The notes under the pieces: model-generated
What the model was told of the DNA's origin: nothing
The model's input: only the letters and a program-made list of their open reading frames with translations
Databases searched by the model: none
Position numbers and translations under genes: made by a program
Source: Phreatobacter oligotrophus
GTDB lineage: Bacteria > Pseudomonadota > Alphaproteobacteria > Rhizobiales > Phreatobacteraceae
Reading direction: 5' to 3'
DNA length: 64,000 nucleotides
NCBI RefSeq assembly: GCF_003046185.1
Contig: NZ_PZZL01000005.1
Span: 248,001-312,000, forward strand
Shown: positions 33,035-41,592 of the stretch, one piece after another
Layout of the letters: every line of letters begins with the position of its first letter
Numbering within the stretch: position 1 is the stretch's first letter

Positions 33035-33784
33035 ATGTCGCTCTGGAACAAGCACGCGATCTTCGAGAAGAACTCGATCATCCTCGTCCTCGGCATCGTC
33101 GTGGTCGTCGCCATCGGCGGCCTCGTCGAGATCGCCCCGCTCTTCTACCTCAAGAGCACCATCGAGAAGGTGGACGGCGTGCGCCCCTACACGCCGCTGG
33201 AGCTGGCGGGCCGCGCCATCTATGTCCGCGAGGGCTGCTACAACTGCCACAGCCAGATGATCCGCCCGCTGCGTGACGAGGTCGAGCGCTACGGCCACTA
33301 TTCGCTGGCGGCCGAGAGCATGTTCGACAAGCCCTTCCAGTGGGGCTCCAAGCGCACCGGCCCGGACCTTGCCCGCGTCGGCGGCAAGTATTCCGACGCC
33401 TGGCACGTCGCCCACCTGCAGAACCCGCGCTCGATCGTCCCGCAGTCGATCATGCCGGGCTACGCCTTCCTCGCCCAGGCCGAGATCCGGCCCGAGCAGG
33501 TCGACGGCCACCTGCGCACCAACAGTATCGGCGGCGTTCCCTACACCCCCGACCAGATCAGCAATGCGCTGGCGGACCTGCGCACCCAGGTGAACCCCGA
33601 CAGCCCCAATGTGCAGGCCCTCCAGGCCCGCTATCCCGGGGCCACCGTCAGGGCCTTCGGCGGCAATGCGGCGGCGGCCTCGTCCGGCACCGTGACCGAG
33701 ATGGACGCTCTCGTCGCCTATCTCCAGGTGCTCGGCACCATGGTCAATTTCCGCACCTACGACGCCCGCGCCAACATCCGCTGA
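33035..33784 (+). CDS. ccoO: cbb3-type cytochrome c oxidase subunit II CcoO
   Basis: CcoO is a membrane-anchored monohaem cytochrome c. The 249-residue protein has an N-terminal TM anchor ([21 protein letters not shown]) and one haem site CYNCH, with Met ligands likely in the SIMPGYAFL region. ATG 33035 with GAGGAGG upstream is chosen over the GTG at 33020, which overlaps the ccoN stop. Confidence 0.96.
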   Translation: MSLWNKHAIFEKNSIILVLGIVVVVAIGGLVEIAPLFYLKSTIEKVDGVRPYTPLELAGRAIYVREGCYNCHSQMIRPLRDEVERYGHYSLAAESMFDKPFQWGSKRTGPDLARVGGKYSDAWHVAHLQNPRSIVPQSIMPGYAFLAQAEIRPEQVDGHLRTNSIGGVPYTPDQISNALADLRTQVNPDSPNVQALQARYPGATVRAFGGNAAAASSGTVTEMDALVAYLQVLGTMVNFRTYDARANIR

Positions 33785-33796
33785 CCGGAGGAGACG

Positions 33797-33949
33797 ATGA
33801 GCACCTACACGACGCTGGCCAGCTTCGCGCAGACGGTCGGCCTTCTCTACTTCGTCGGCATGTTCCTCGCGATCGCCGCCTATGCCTTCTGGCCCCGCAA
33901 CAAGTCGCGTTTCGACGAGGCCGCCCAGATCCCGCTGAGGGAGGAGTGA
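33797..33949 (+). CDS. ccoQ: cbb3 oxidase small subunit CcoQ
   Basis: The 50-residue protein MSTYTTLASFAQTVGLLYFV... has one TM helix (TVGLLYFVGMFLAIAAYAF) and a polar tail (WPRNKSRFDEAAQIPLREE), typical of CcoQ/FixQ, which stabilises the oxidase. GGAGGAG precedes the ATG. The stop lies 3 bp before ccoP. Confidence 0.92.
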   Translation: MSTYTTLASFAQTVGLLYFVGMFLAIAAYAFWPRNKSRFDEAAQIPLREE

Positions 33950-33952
33950 ACC

Positions 33953-34828
33953 ATGGCCGTCCAACCCGAAATCGACCACGCCACGGGTCGCACCACCACC
34001 GGCCATGAATGGGACGGGATCAAGGAGCTGAACTCGCCGCTGCCGAAATGGTGGCTCTACATCTTCTACGCCACTATCGTCTGGTCGGTCGGCTACTGGA
34101 TCGTCTATCCGTCCTGGCCGCTGGTGACGAACTACACCAAGGGCGTCTTGGGCTATGCCTCCCGGCAGGACGTGACGCGCGAGCTCGACGCGCTGAAGGC
34201 GCTCAGGGCCGAGCGCGCCGGCGCCCTTGCCCGTACTCCCCTCGAGGACATCGCCAAGGATCCGACGCTACTGACCTTCGCCCTCGCCCAGGGCAAGGCC
34301 GCCTTCGGTGACAATTGCGCGCCGTGCCATGGCCTCTCGGCCACCGGCTCGCCGAGCTTCCCGAACCTGCGCGACGACACCTGGCTCTGGGGCGGCGGCA
34401 TTGCCGACATCCACCAGACCATCTCCTTCGGCATCCGCAACGCGGATGATCGCTCGCGCCAGGGCCAGATGCCCGCGCTCGGCGGCCCCAACGGCGCGCT
34501 GAAGCCGGATGAGGTGATCACGGTCGCGAACTTCGTCCGCGCCCTCTCCGGCCAGCCGACGCGCCAGGGCTACGATCCCGCCAAGGGCAAGGAACTCTTC
34601 GCCAGCAACTGCGCCGCCTGCCATGGCGACGAGGGCCGCGGCAACCGCGAACTCGGCGCGCCGAACCTGACGAGCCGCAACTTCCTCTATGGCTCGGACG
34701 AGAAGACCATCATCGAGACGATCAACCTCGGCCGCGGCGGTGTGATGCCCGGCTGGGCCGGCCGCCTCGACGAAACGACGGTGAAGTCCCTCGCCGTCTA
34801 TGTCCACGCGCTGGGCGGCGGGCAGTAA
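33953..34828 (+). CDS. ccoP: cbb3-type cytochrome c oxidase dihaem subunit III CcoP
   Basis: CcoP passes electrons from the bc1 complex or soluble cytochrome c toward CcoO. The 291-residue protein has the N-terminal block GHEWDGIKELNSPLPKWWLY, a TM helix, and two cytochrome c domains with CAPCH and CAACH; the Met ligands are probably in the QGQMPALGG and GVMPGWAG segments. It is the last gene before a strong terminator. Confidence 0.96.
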   Translation: MAVQPEIDHATGRTTTGHEWDGIKELNSPLPKWWLYIFYATIVWSVGYWIVYPSWPLVTNYTKGVLGYASRQDVTRELDALKALRAERAGALARTPLEDIAKDPTLLTFALAQGKAAFGDNCAPCHGLSATGSPSFPNLRDDTWLWGGGIADIHQTISFGIRNADDRSRQGQMPALGGPNGALKPDEVITVANFVRALSGQPTRQGYDPAKGKELFASNCAACHGDEGRGNRELGAPNLTSRNFLYGSDEKTIIETINLGRGGVMPGWAGRLDETTVKSLAVYVHALGGGQ

Positions 34829-34851
34829 CCCGACCGTCCACGCGGAATGGG

Positions 34852-34890
34852 GGCGCGCACCGTGGCAGCGGTGCGCGCCTTCTTCCGTTT
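34852..34890 (+). terminator. Terminator after ccoNOQP
   Basis: GGCGCGCACCG and CGGTGCGCGCC form a perfect 11-bp stem around TGGCAG, followed by TCTTCCGTTT. It begins 23 bp after the ccoP stop. Confidence 0.8.
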
Positions 34891-34901
34891 CGGGGGGATT
34901 G

Positions 34902-34915
34902 TTGAGCCACATCAA
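34902..34915. promoter_or_regulatory. FNR/FixK-type site upstream of ccoG
   Basis: TTGAGCCACATCAA matches TTGAT-N4-ATCAA at 9 of 10 positions. Its centre is ~82 bp before the ccoG ATG, a distance similar to that at fnr. It lies just after the ccoNOQP terminator, so ccoGHIS has its own oxygen-controlled promoter. Confidence 0.75.
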
Positions 34916-34990
34916 GGCCCGACAGGCGGCCTTCGGTGATGGTGCGATCGACGCGCCGCATCTGGCGCCCGCACCCCCCGGTTGACCGTC

Positions 34991-36472
34991 ATGTCGGACG
35001 TCCTCGCCTCTCCCGCCGCCAAGAAGGGCGCACCGCCGGTCCTTCCCGAATACGACGACGAGCCGCTCTACGAGGGCCGCCGGGAGATCTACCAGCAGAG
35101 CGTCAAGGGCAGGCTGCGGACCATCAAGTGGGTCGTCTTGGTCGGCTGCCTCGCCGTCTATTATTTCCTGCCCTTCCTGCGCTGGTACCGCGGCCCCAAC
35201 CAGCCGGACCAGGCGGTCCTTGTCGATCTCGCCCACAACCGCTTCTACTTCTTCTTCATCGAGATCTGGCCGCAGGAGGTCTACTACTTCACCGGCCTGC
35301 TGGTGATGGCGGCCCTCGTCCTGTTCCTGATGAACGCCGTCGCCGGCCGCGTCTGGTGCGGCTATCTCTGCCCGCAGACGGTCTGGACCGACCTCTTCAC
35401 CACCGTCGAGCGCTGGGTCGAGGGCGACCGGCGCGAGCGGATGTTGGCGGACGCCCAGCCGATGACGGCGGCGAAGTTCGGCCGCAAGACGCTGAAGCAC
35501 GTTCTCTGGCTGATGATCGCCTGGTGGACCGGCGGCGCCTGGGTCCTCTACTTCGCCGATGCGCCCACCCTGGTGAAGGACCTCGCCACCTTCCAGGCGC
35601 CCATGGTCGCCTATGTCTGGATCGGCATCCTCACCTTCACAACCTATTCCCTCGCCGGGCTGATGAAGGAGCAGGTCTGCCTCTACATGTGCCCCTGGCC
35701 GCGCATCCAGGCAGCGCTGACCGACCAATACGCCCTCAACGTCACCTATCGCTACGACCGCGGCGAGCCGCGCATGTCGATGAAGGCCGCCGCCAGGGCG
35801 CGTGAGGCCGACCAGCCGGCCGGCGATTGCATCGACTGCCGCCAGTGCGTCGTCGTCTGCCCCACCGGCGTCGACATCCGTGACGGATCGCAGATGGGTT
35901 GCATCCAGTGCGGCCTGTGCATCGACGCCTGCAACTCCGTCATGACCAAGGTGAACCGGCCGCTCGGCCTCATTGCGTATGACAACGACGTCAATATCGA
36001 CCGCCGCCGCCAGGGCCTCGACGAGGTCTATCCGATCATCCGGCCGCGCACCCTCGTCTATGCCGGGCTCATCGCCGCCGTCGGCCTCGTCATGCTCTAC
36101 GGGCTGATGACGCGCAGCTTCACCGACCTCTCGGTGCTGCACGACCGCAACCCGCTCTACGTCCAGCTCTCCGACGGCTCGGTGCGCAACAGCTACACGG
36201 TGCGCATCTCCAACAAGCGGCCGGTCCACCGCATCTTCGTCCTCGCCGTGGATGAACTGCCGCTCGCCCGCCTCACCGCCGTCGGCATCTCCATGACCGC
36301 CGGCGACTGGCCGGTCATCGATGTCGGCCCCGACTCGACCCGCGAGATCATCGTCCACCTCACCGCGCAGAAGCCGGCCGACCTGCCGCCCTCCTCGCGC
36401 GTCACCTTCCGCATCACCGAGCTCGGCACCGGCGAGAAGGCGAGCATGTCCGACCACTTCATCGTCCGCTGA
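34991..36472 (+). CDS. ccoG: Cytochrome oxidase accessory protein CcoG (polyferredoxin, FixG/RdxA)
   Basis: CcoG is a membrane-bound iron-sulfur protein that is thought to reduce copper for oxidase assembly. The 493-residue protein has about five TM helices, the WCGYLCPQTVWTD motif near residue 120, and two 4Fe-4S motifs CIDCRQCVVVCP and CIQCGLCIDAC. The C-terminal ~120 residues form an Ig-like periplasmic domain. ATG 34991 is preferred over the TTG at 34982. Confidence 0.95.
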   Translation: MSDVLASPAAKKGAPPVLPEYDDEPLYEGRREIYQQSVKGRLRTIKWVVLVGCLAVYYFLPFLRWYRGPNQPDQAVLVDLAHNRFYFFFIEIWPQEVYYFTGLLVMAALVLFLMNAVAGRVWCGYLCPQTVWTDLFTTVERWVEGDRRERMLADAQPMTAAKFGRKTLKHVLWLMIAWWTGGAWVLYFADAPTLVKDLATFQAPMVAYVWIGILTFTTYSLAGLMKEQVCLYMCPWPRIQAALTDQYALNVTYRYDRGEPRMSMKAAARAREADQPAGDCIDCRQCVVVCPTGVDIRDGSQMGCIQCGLCIDACNSVMTKVNRPLGLIAYDNDVNIDRRRQGLDEVYPIIRPRTLVYAGLIAAVGLVMLYGLMTRSFTDLSVLHDRNPLYVQLSDGSVRNSYTVRISNKRPVHRIFVLAVDELPLARLTAVGISMTAGDWPVIDVGPDSTREIIVHLTAQKPADLPPSSRVTFRITELGTGEKASMSDHFIVR

Positions 36473-36488
36473 CGGAAGGATGCCCCCG

Positions 36489-37001
36489 ATGTCCTCGACC
36501 CTCGACACCGCCCTTCCCCGCCAGCGCCGCCTCACCGGCCGCGCGGTCTTCCTCACCTTCGTCGCCTTCTTCGGCGTGGTCATCGCCGTCAACGCGGTGA
36601 TGCTGTCGCTCGCCCTCGACACCATGCCGGGCCTGACGACGGACAGCTCCTACAAGGCGAGCCAGCGCTTCAACCGCGACCTCGCCGCCGCCGGCCAGCG
36701 CGATGCCCGCGCCTGGACCGTGGAGGCGCGTGTGGATCGCGACGCCAGCGGCACCGGCGCCGTGACCATCGCGGTGCGCGAACCCGAGGGCGTGCCGGTG
36801 GAACGCATCACCGTGAAGGCCTCGGTGCAGCACCCGGTGCGGCGCGCCAATGACCGCGCCTTCGACGTCGCCCGCACCGGCCCCGGCACCTATGCCGGCA
36901 CGGCGGATGGCCTCGTCGCCGGCGCCCATGACCTCGTCATCGAGGTCGAGCGCGACGGCGAGACCCTCTACCGCTCGCGCAACCGCGTCATGCTGCCCTG
37001 A
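36489..37001 (+). CDS. ccoH: Cbb3 oxidase assembly protein CcoH/FixH
   Basis: The 170-residue FixH-family protein has one N-terminal TM anchor (RAVFLTFVAFFGVVIAVNAV) and a periplasmic domain with the family motif TTDSSYKASQRFNRDL. It assists oxidase assembly. ATG 36489 has GGAAGG 9 bases upstream; ATG 36480 is the alternative. It follows ccoG by 16 bp. Confidence 0.92.
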   Translation: MSSTLDTALPRQRRLTGRAVFLTFVAFFGVVIAVNAVMLSLALDTMPGLTTDSSYKASQRFNRDLAAAGQRDARAWTVEARVDRDASGTGAVTIAVREPEGVPVERITVKASVQHPVRRANDRAFDVARTGPGTYAGTADGLVAGAHDLVIEVERDGETLYRSRNRVMLP

Positions 37002-37011
37002 GCGCCGCGCC

Positions 37012-39267
37012 ATGGCTTCGACCCTCACAGCCGACCTCCCCCGCGCCGTCGATCCGCCAGCCATTTTGCCGGCGGCCGCCGCGACGCCGGACGCCACCGA
37101 CCTGTCGCTCTTCGTCGAGCCGCTGGGCGAGGGCCGGGCGCGCATGGATTTCGCCGTGGACGGCATCACCTGCGCCGCCTGCATGCCCGTCATCGAGCAG
37201 GGCCTCGCCCGCGAGCCGGGCATCGAGGAGGCCCGCGTCAACCTCACCAACCGCCGCCTGACCGTCCGCTGGCGCGAGGCAGAGACGACACCCCAGCGGA
37301 TCGTCCAGCGCCTCTCCGCGCTCGGCTTCCGCGCCTTCCCCTTCGACCCCAAGGCGGTGGAGGGCGAGGAGGTGCGCGAGGCGCGCTTCCTGCTCCAGTG
37401 CCTCGGCGTCGCCGGCTTCGCCATGATGAACATCATGCTGCTGTCGGTGTCGGTCTGGTCCGGCAACATCTCCGACATCACCCAGGAGCAGCGCGACTTC
37501 TTCCACTGGGTCTCGGCGCTCATCGCCGTTCCGGCGGTGGCCTATGCCGGCCGGCCCTTCTTCCGCTCGGCGCGCATGGCGATCGCCGCCCGCCAGCTCA
37601 ACATGGACGTGCCGATCTCGCTCGGCGTCCTGCTGGCCGTCGGCATGTCGCTGGTGGAGACCGCCCACCACGGCACCCACGCCTATTTCGACAGCGCGGT
37701 CATGCTGCTCTTCTTCCTGCTGGCCGGCCGCTATTTCGAGCAGCTGATGCGCCGCAAGACCCGCGCGGTCGCCGGCAATATCGCCGCTCTCAAGGCCGAG
37801 ACGGCGGTGAAGCTCATGCCCGACGGCGCGCTGCGGCAGGTGCCGATCGCCGCCGTGGCCGCGGGCGACCGCGTCCTCGTCCGGCCCGGCGAGCGGGTCT
37901 CGGTCGACGGCCTCGTCGTCGAGGGCCGCTCCAGCCTCGACCAGAGCCTCGTGACGGGCGAGACCCTGCCACAGGAGGTCACGGCCGGCGATGCCGTCTA
38001 TGCCGGCACACTGAACCTCTCCGGCGCCCTCACCATCGAGGTCCGCGCCGCCGCCAAGGGCACGCTGCTCGACGAGGTGACGCGCCTGCTCGAGACCGCG
38101 CTCGAGGCGCGCTCCAACTACCGCCGCCTCGCCGACCGCGCCGCGGCGCTCTATTCGCCGGTGGTCCATCTCACCGCGATCTGCACGCTGGCCGGATGGA
38201 TCCTTGCGGGGCTCGCCTGGCAACAGTCGCTGATCATCGCCATCACGGTGCTCATCATCACCTGCCCCTGCGCCCTCGGCCTTGCCATTCCCGCCGTGCA
38301 GGTCGTGGCCTCGGGCGCCCTGTTCAAGGCCAATGTCCTGCTCCAGGCGGGCGATGCGCTGGAGCGGCTCGCCGAGGCCGACACCATCGTCTTCGACAAG
38401 ACCGGCACGCTGACCCTGCCGGACCTCGCCGCCGAAGGCACTGCGGACATTCCCGCCGCCGATCTCGCGATGGCAGCCGGCCTTGCGGCCGCCTCGCATC
38501 ATCCACTCGCCCGCGCCCTTGTCGCGGCGGTGCCCAATGCCCTTCCCCTCGCCGAGGCGCGCGAGGAAACCGGCCGTGGCGTCGTCGCCATGATCGACGG
38601 CCGCGAGGCGCGGCTCGGTAGCCTCGCCTTCTGCGACGCCGAGGCGGAGGGGGCGAGGGTGGCCGCCCGGCATCCCGATGCCTCGCTCATCGCCTTCCGC
38701 CATGGCGAGACCTGCCATGTCTTCGCCATCCGCCAGCAGCTGCGCCCGGACGCCGAGGCCGTCGTCGCGGCGCTGTCCCGGGCCGGCCTGCAACTGGAGA
38801 TCCTGTCCGGCGACAGGCCGGAGGCGGTCGCGCCCGTCGCGGCCGCCCTCGGCATCCCCGTCGCGCGCGGGGGGCTCAAGCCGGCCGACAAGATCGAGCG
38901 GCTCGACGCGTTGAAGGCGGCCGGCCGCAAGGTGCTGATGGTCGGCGACGGCCTCAACGACGCGCCGGCGCTTGCCCGTGCCCATGTCTCGATGTCGCCG
39001 ATCACCGCCGTGCACCTGACCCAGGCCGCGGCCGACGCGGTCTTCCTCGGCGACCGCCTCGCCCCGGTCGCCGATGCGGTCGCTGTCTCGCGCACCGCGC
39101 TCATGCTGATGAAGCAGAATCTCTGGCTGGCGGTCGTCTACAACGCCATCGCCGTGCCCATCGCCATCGCCGGCTGGGTGACGCCGCTCATCGCGGCGCT
39201 CGCCATGTCCGGCTCGTCGGTCATCGTCACCGCCAACGCGCTGCGCGCGCGCCACGGCCGGCTCTGA
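37012..39267 (+). CDS. ccoI: Copper-translocating P-type ATPase CcoI/FixI
   Basis: CcoI exports Cu to the periplasmic side for insertion into the cbb3 oxidase. The 751-residue pump has a metal-binding HMA domain with GITCAACMPVIE near residue 58, eight expected TM helices, the channel motif TCPCALGLA, the phosphorylation site DKTGTLTLPD, the HP locus (ASHHPLARAL) and GDGLNDAPALARA. The frame is open well upstream but overlaps ccoH antiparallel-frame sequence; ATG 37012, 10 bp after ccoH, is the natural start. Confidence 0.95.
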   Translation: MASTLTADLPRAVDPPAILPAAAATPDATDLSLFVEPLGEGRARMDFAVDGITCAACMPVIEQGLAREPGIEEARVNLTNRRLTVRWREAETTPQRIVQRLSALGFRAFPFDPKAVEGEEVREARFLLQCLGVAGFAMMNIMLLSVSVWSGNISDITQEQRDFFHWVSALIAVPAVAYAGRPFFRSARMAIAARQLNMDVPISLGVLLAVGMSLVETAHHGTHAYFDSAVMLLFFLLAGRYFEQLMRRKTRAVAGNIAALKAETAVKLMPDGALRQVPIAAVAAGDRVLVRPGERVSVDGLVVEGRSSLDQSLVTGETLPQEVTAGDAVYAGTLNLSGALTIEVRAAAKGTLLDEVTRLLETALEARSNYRRLADRAAALYSPVVHLTAICTLAGWILAGLAWQQSLIIAITVLIITCPCALGLAIPAVQVVASGALFKANVLLQAGDALERLAEADTIVFDKTGTLTLPDLAAEGTADIPAADLAMAAGLAAASHHPLARALVAAVPNALPLAEAREETGRGVVAMIDGREARLGSLAFCDAEAEGARVAARHPDASLIAFRHGETCHVFAIRQQLRPDAEAVVAALSRAGLQLEILSGDRPEAVAPVAAALGIPVARGGLKPADKIERLDALKAAGRKVLMVGDGLNDAPALARAHVSMSPITAVHLTQAAADAVFLGDRLAPVADAVAVSRTALMLMKQNLWLAVVYNAIAVPIAIAGWVTPLIAALAMSGSSVIVTANALRARHGRL

Positions 39268-39278
39268 AGGAGGCACCC

Positions 39279-39506
39279 ATGGACGTGCTGATCTTCCTCG
39301 TTCCCCTCGCCCTCGGCCTCGGCCTCCTCGGCCTTGCCGGCTTCCTCTGGTCGCTGAAGACCGGCCAGTACGACGATCTCGACGGCGCCGCCTGGCGCGC
39401 GATCATGGATGACAATGCGGGATTGCCGGAAGCTGCCGGCACGGTGCAGGCTCAGGCGGCCTCGGGGACAGCCTTCACGAAGCCGACGCTGCCCGGCCGG
39501 AACTGA
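39279..39506 (+). CDS. ccoS: Cbb3-type oxidase assembly protein CcoS
   Basis: The 75-residue protein starts MDVLIFLVPLALGLGLLGLA, one TM helix, followed by the family signature FLWSLKTGQYDDLDGAAWRAI. CcoS is needed for cofactor insertion into CcoN. The last 55 bases overlap the end of the gene on the opposite strand. Confidence 0.94.
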   Translation: MDVLIFLVPLALGLGLLGLAGFLWSLKTGQYDDLDGAAWRAIMDDNAGLPEAAGTVQAQAASGTAFTKPTLPGRN

Positions 39507-39940
39507 TGGGCCGCTAGCGCCTCGTCGAGGTCGCCCCACTGCGTGAGGGGCCCGTCGGCCAGCCGCGTCACGGCCTCCTCGATCACGATGGTCGAGCAGT
39601 GTTCCTCACGGGCCAGTTCGTCGACGAAATCGAACAGGGTGTCCGGTGCGGTGCTGGCCGGGAGTTCGGCCTTCGACAGGTAGGACAGTTCCATCCGGCG
39701 GCCGGACATGGGGTCTGGCGTGACGCGGAACAGGCATGCCGCGTGGACATAACCGCGCTGGTCGCTGACGACCAGGCAACCCGCCTTGCGGCGTTTGCCG
39801 CCGCCAAGCCCCTGAAGATGCTGGCGCCAGGCGTCGATCTCGATATCGGGATAGCACAGCCGGACCAGCCCGAAGACGGTCATCGCCTCATTCGCGTCGA
39901 TGATGCGGGCTCTGAACATCGAGGCGAAGGCTCCCAGCAT
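39452..39940 (-). CDS. GNAT-like protein of unknown function, divergent from fnr
   Basis: The ~162-residue protein (from MLGAFASMFRARIIDANEAM) has the feel of a GNAT acetyltransferase: a first strand/helix RARIIDANEAMTVFGLVRL, CLVVSDQRGYVHAACLFRV in the middle, and a C-terminal FRPGSVGFVKAV strand. I cannot confirm the acetyl-CoA loop. The start may be 39940 or 39919, and neither has a strong ribosome site. Its 3' end overlaps ccoS by 55 bp tail to tail. It shares its upstream region, with an FNR site, with the fnr gene. Confidence 0.6.
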   Translation of the reverse strand: MLGAFASMFRARIIDANEAMTVFGLVRLCYPDIEIDAWRQHLQGLGGGKRRKAGCLVVSDQRGYVHAACLFRVTPDPMSGRRMELSYLSKAELPASTAPDTLFDFVDELAREEHCSTIVIEEAVTRLADGPLTQWGDLDEALAAHQFRPGSVGFVKAVPEAA

Positions 39941-39982
39941 GCTTGAGAGCCGGGAGGATGAGGGGCTAGTCGAATGGCGTCC

Positions 39983-39996
39983 TTGTTCTGAATCAA
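39983..39996. promoter_or_regulatory. FNR/FixK-type site upstream of fnr (autoregulation)
   Basis: TTGTTCTGAATCAA matches TTGAT-N4-ATCAA at 9 of 10 positions. A TATGAT hexamer at 40018-40023 is centred 31 bp from the site centre, the spacing of a class II FNR-activated promoter (site at -41.5). This suggests positive control of fnr by an FNR-type protein. Confidence 0.72.
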
Positions 39997-40065
39997 ACGC
40001 TGGCCGAGACTCTCCTCTATGATGACAGCGATAAGTGCCTTGTTCCCCCACCAAGGGTCACTGCC

Positions 40066-40809
40066 ATGACCGCGACCATCGAACTCACGTCTCCCAAGGC
40101 GGCCCACGCCTGCGGGCGCCAGCCCGGCGACAACTACTGCGATAACTGCAAGGTGCGTTCGCTCGCGGTTTGCGCCGCGCTCGGGCCGGAAGAGCTCCCC
40201 GAGCTGGACGACATCGTCCATCACACCCGCGCCGACGGAAAGACCACGTTCATCCACCAGGGCGAGACCGCCGAATCGGTCTTCTCGGTCACCGAAGGCA
40301 TGGTGCGGCTCTACAAGCTGCTCTCCGACGGCCGCCGCCAGATCATCGGCGTCGCCATGCCGGGCGACTTCCTCGGCCTCGCCCTGCACAACCGCTACGG
40401 TTTCTCGGCCGATGCCGTGGACGATGTCGCGCTCTGCCGCTTCGACCGGCGCGAGTTCGACAATCTCGTCACCGCCAAGCCGCACTTCCTGCGCCGCCTG
40501 CACGAATTCGCCACCCATGAGCTGGTCATCGCCCAGGAGCAGATGACGCTGATCGGCCGCCGCTCGGCCGAGGAGCGCGTCGCGGCCTTCCTCGTCGCCA
40601 TGCGCGAGCGCTGGACCCGCATCAAGGGCCCGTCGGTGACGATCCAGCTGCCGATGCAGCGCATCGACATGGCCGACTATCTCGGCCTCACCATCGAGAC
40701 CGTGAGCCGCACGCTGACCAAGCTCGCCCGCGACGGCGTGATCCTTATCGTGCCGGAGGCCGTCCGCGTCCTCGACGAGAAGAAGCTCCTCTCCATCGCC
40801 CGCGCCTGA
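40066..40809 (+). CDS. fnrN: Crp/Fnr-family oxygen-responsive regulator (FnrN/FixK type with Fe-S cysteines)
   Basis: The 247-residue regulator has N-terminal cysteines C16, C25, C28 and C36 (CDNCKVRSLAVC) and a central C124, matching the ligand pattern of an oxygen-labile 4Fe-4S cluster in FNR/FnrN; classical FixK proteins lack these. A cNMP-binding-fold core is followed by a helix-turn-helix DMADYLGLTIETVSRTLTKL with the E-x-x-SR recognition residues that read TTGAT. It would activate the cco, hemN and its own promoters when oxygen falls. Confidence 0.93.
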   Translation: MTATIELTSPKAAHACGRQPGDNYCDNCKVRSLAVCAALGPEELPELDDIVHHTRADGKTTFIHQGETAESVFSVTEGMVRLYKLLSDGRRQIIGVAMPGDFLGLALHNRYGFSADAVDDVALCRFDRREFDNLVTAKPHFLRRLHEFATHELVIAQEQMTLIGRRSAEERVAAFLVAMRERWTRIKGPSVTIQLPMQRIDMADYLGLTIETVSRTLTKLARDGVILIVPEAVRVLDEKKLLSIARA

Positions 40810-40830
40810 TCCGCGTGGGGCGGCGCCGGC

Positions 40831-41592
40831 TCACGCCTTGAGCCGGTAGCCCGTCCGGAAGATCCAGCCGATGGCCGCAAGGCACAGGCCGAGGAAGACC
40901 AGCGTCATGGCGAGGCTGACGCCGATGGCGACATCGGCGGTGCCGAAGAAGCTCCAGCGGAAACCGCTCACCAGGTAGACGACCGGGTTGAACAGGCTGA
41001 CCGTCCGCCAGAAGGGCGGCAGCATGTCGATGGCGTAGAAGCTGCCCCCAAGGAACGTCAGCGGCGTCACCACCAGCATGGGGATGAACTGCAGCTGCTC
41101 GAAACCGTCGGCCCAGATGCCGATGATGAAGCCGAACAGGCTGAAGGTGACGGCGGTGAGCACGAGGAAGGCAAGCATCCAGAGCGGATGCTCGATCCTC
41201 AGCGGCACGAAGAGGGCCGCGGTGGCGAGAATGATGATCCCGAGGATCACCGACTTGGTCGCCGCCGCGCCGACATAGGCCGTGACGATCTCGAAGGGCG
41301 ACACAGGCGCCGACAAAACCTCGTAGATCGTGCCGGTGAAGCGCGGGAAATAGATGCCGAAGGACGCGTTGGAGATGCTCTGCGTCAGCAGCGAGAGCAT
41401 GATCAGCCCCGGCACGATGAAGGCGCCATAGGCGACCCCGTCGATCTCCTGCATCCGGGCCCCGATGGCCGCGCCGAAGACGACGAAATAGAGCGAGGTG
41501 GAGATGACCGGCGAGACGATGCTCTGCCACAGCGTCCGCCAGGTGCGCGCCATCTCGAACAGGTAGATGGCCTTGATCGCCTGAACGTTCAT
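40831..41592 (-). CDS. ABC-2-type transporter permease
   Basis: The 253-residue permease has six TM helices and the ABC2_membrane pattern ([39 protein letters not shown], then [17 protein letters not shown]). It belongs to the YadH/NodJ-like export permeases. The ATG overlaps the stop of the ATPase gene (ATGA), so the two form one operon. The substrate is unknown. Confidence 0.92.
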   Translation of the reverse strand: MNVQAIKAIYLFEMARTWRTLWQSIVSPVISTSLYFVVFGAAIGARMQEIDGVAYGAFIVPGLIMLSLLTQSISNASFGIYFPRFTGTIYEVLSAPVSPFEIVTAYVGAAATKSVILGIIILATAALFVPLRIEHPLWMLAFLVLTAVTFSLFGFIIGIWADGFEQLQFIPMLVVTPLTFLGGSFYAIDMLPPFWRTVSLFNPVVYLVSGFRWSFFGTADVAIGVSLAMTLVFLGLCLAAIGWIFRTGYRLKA

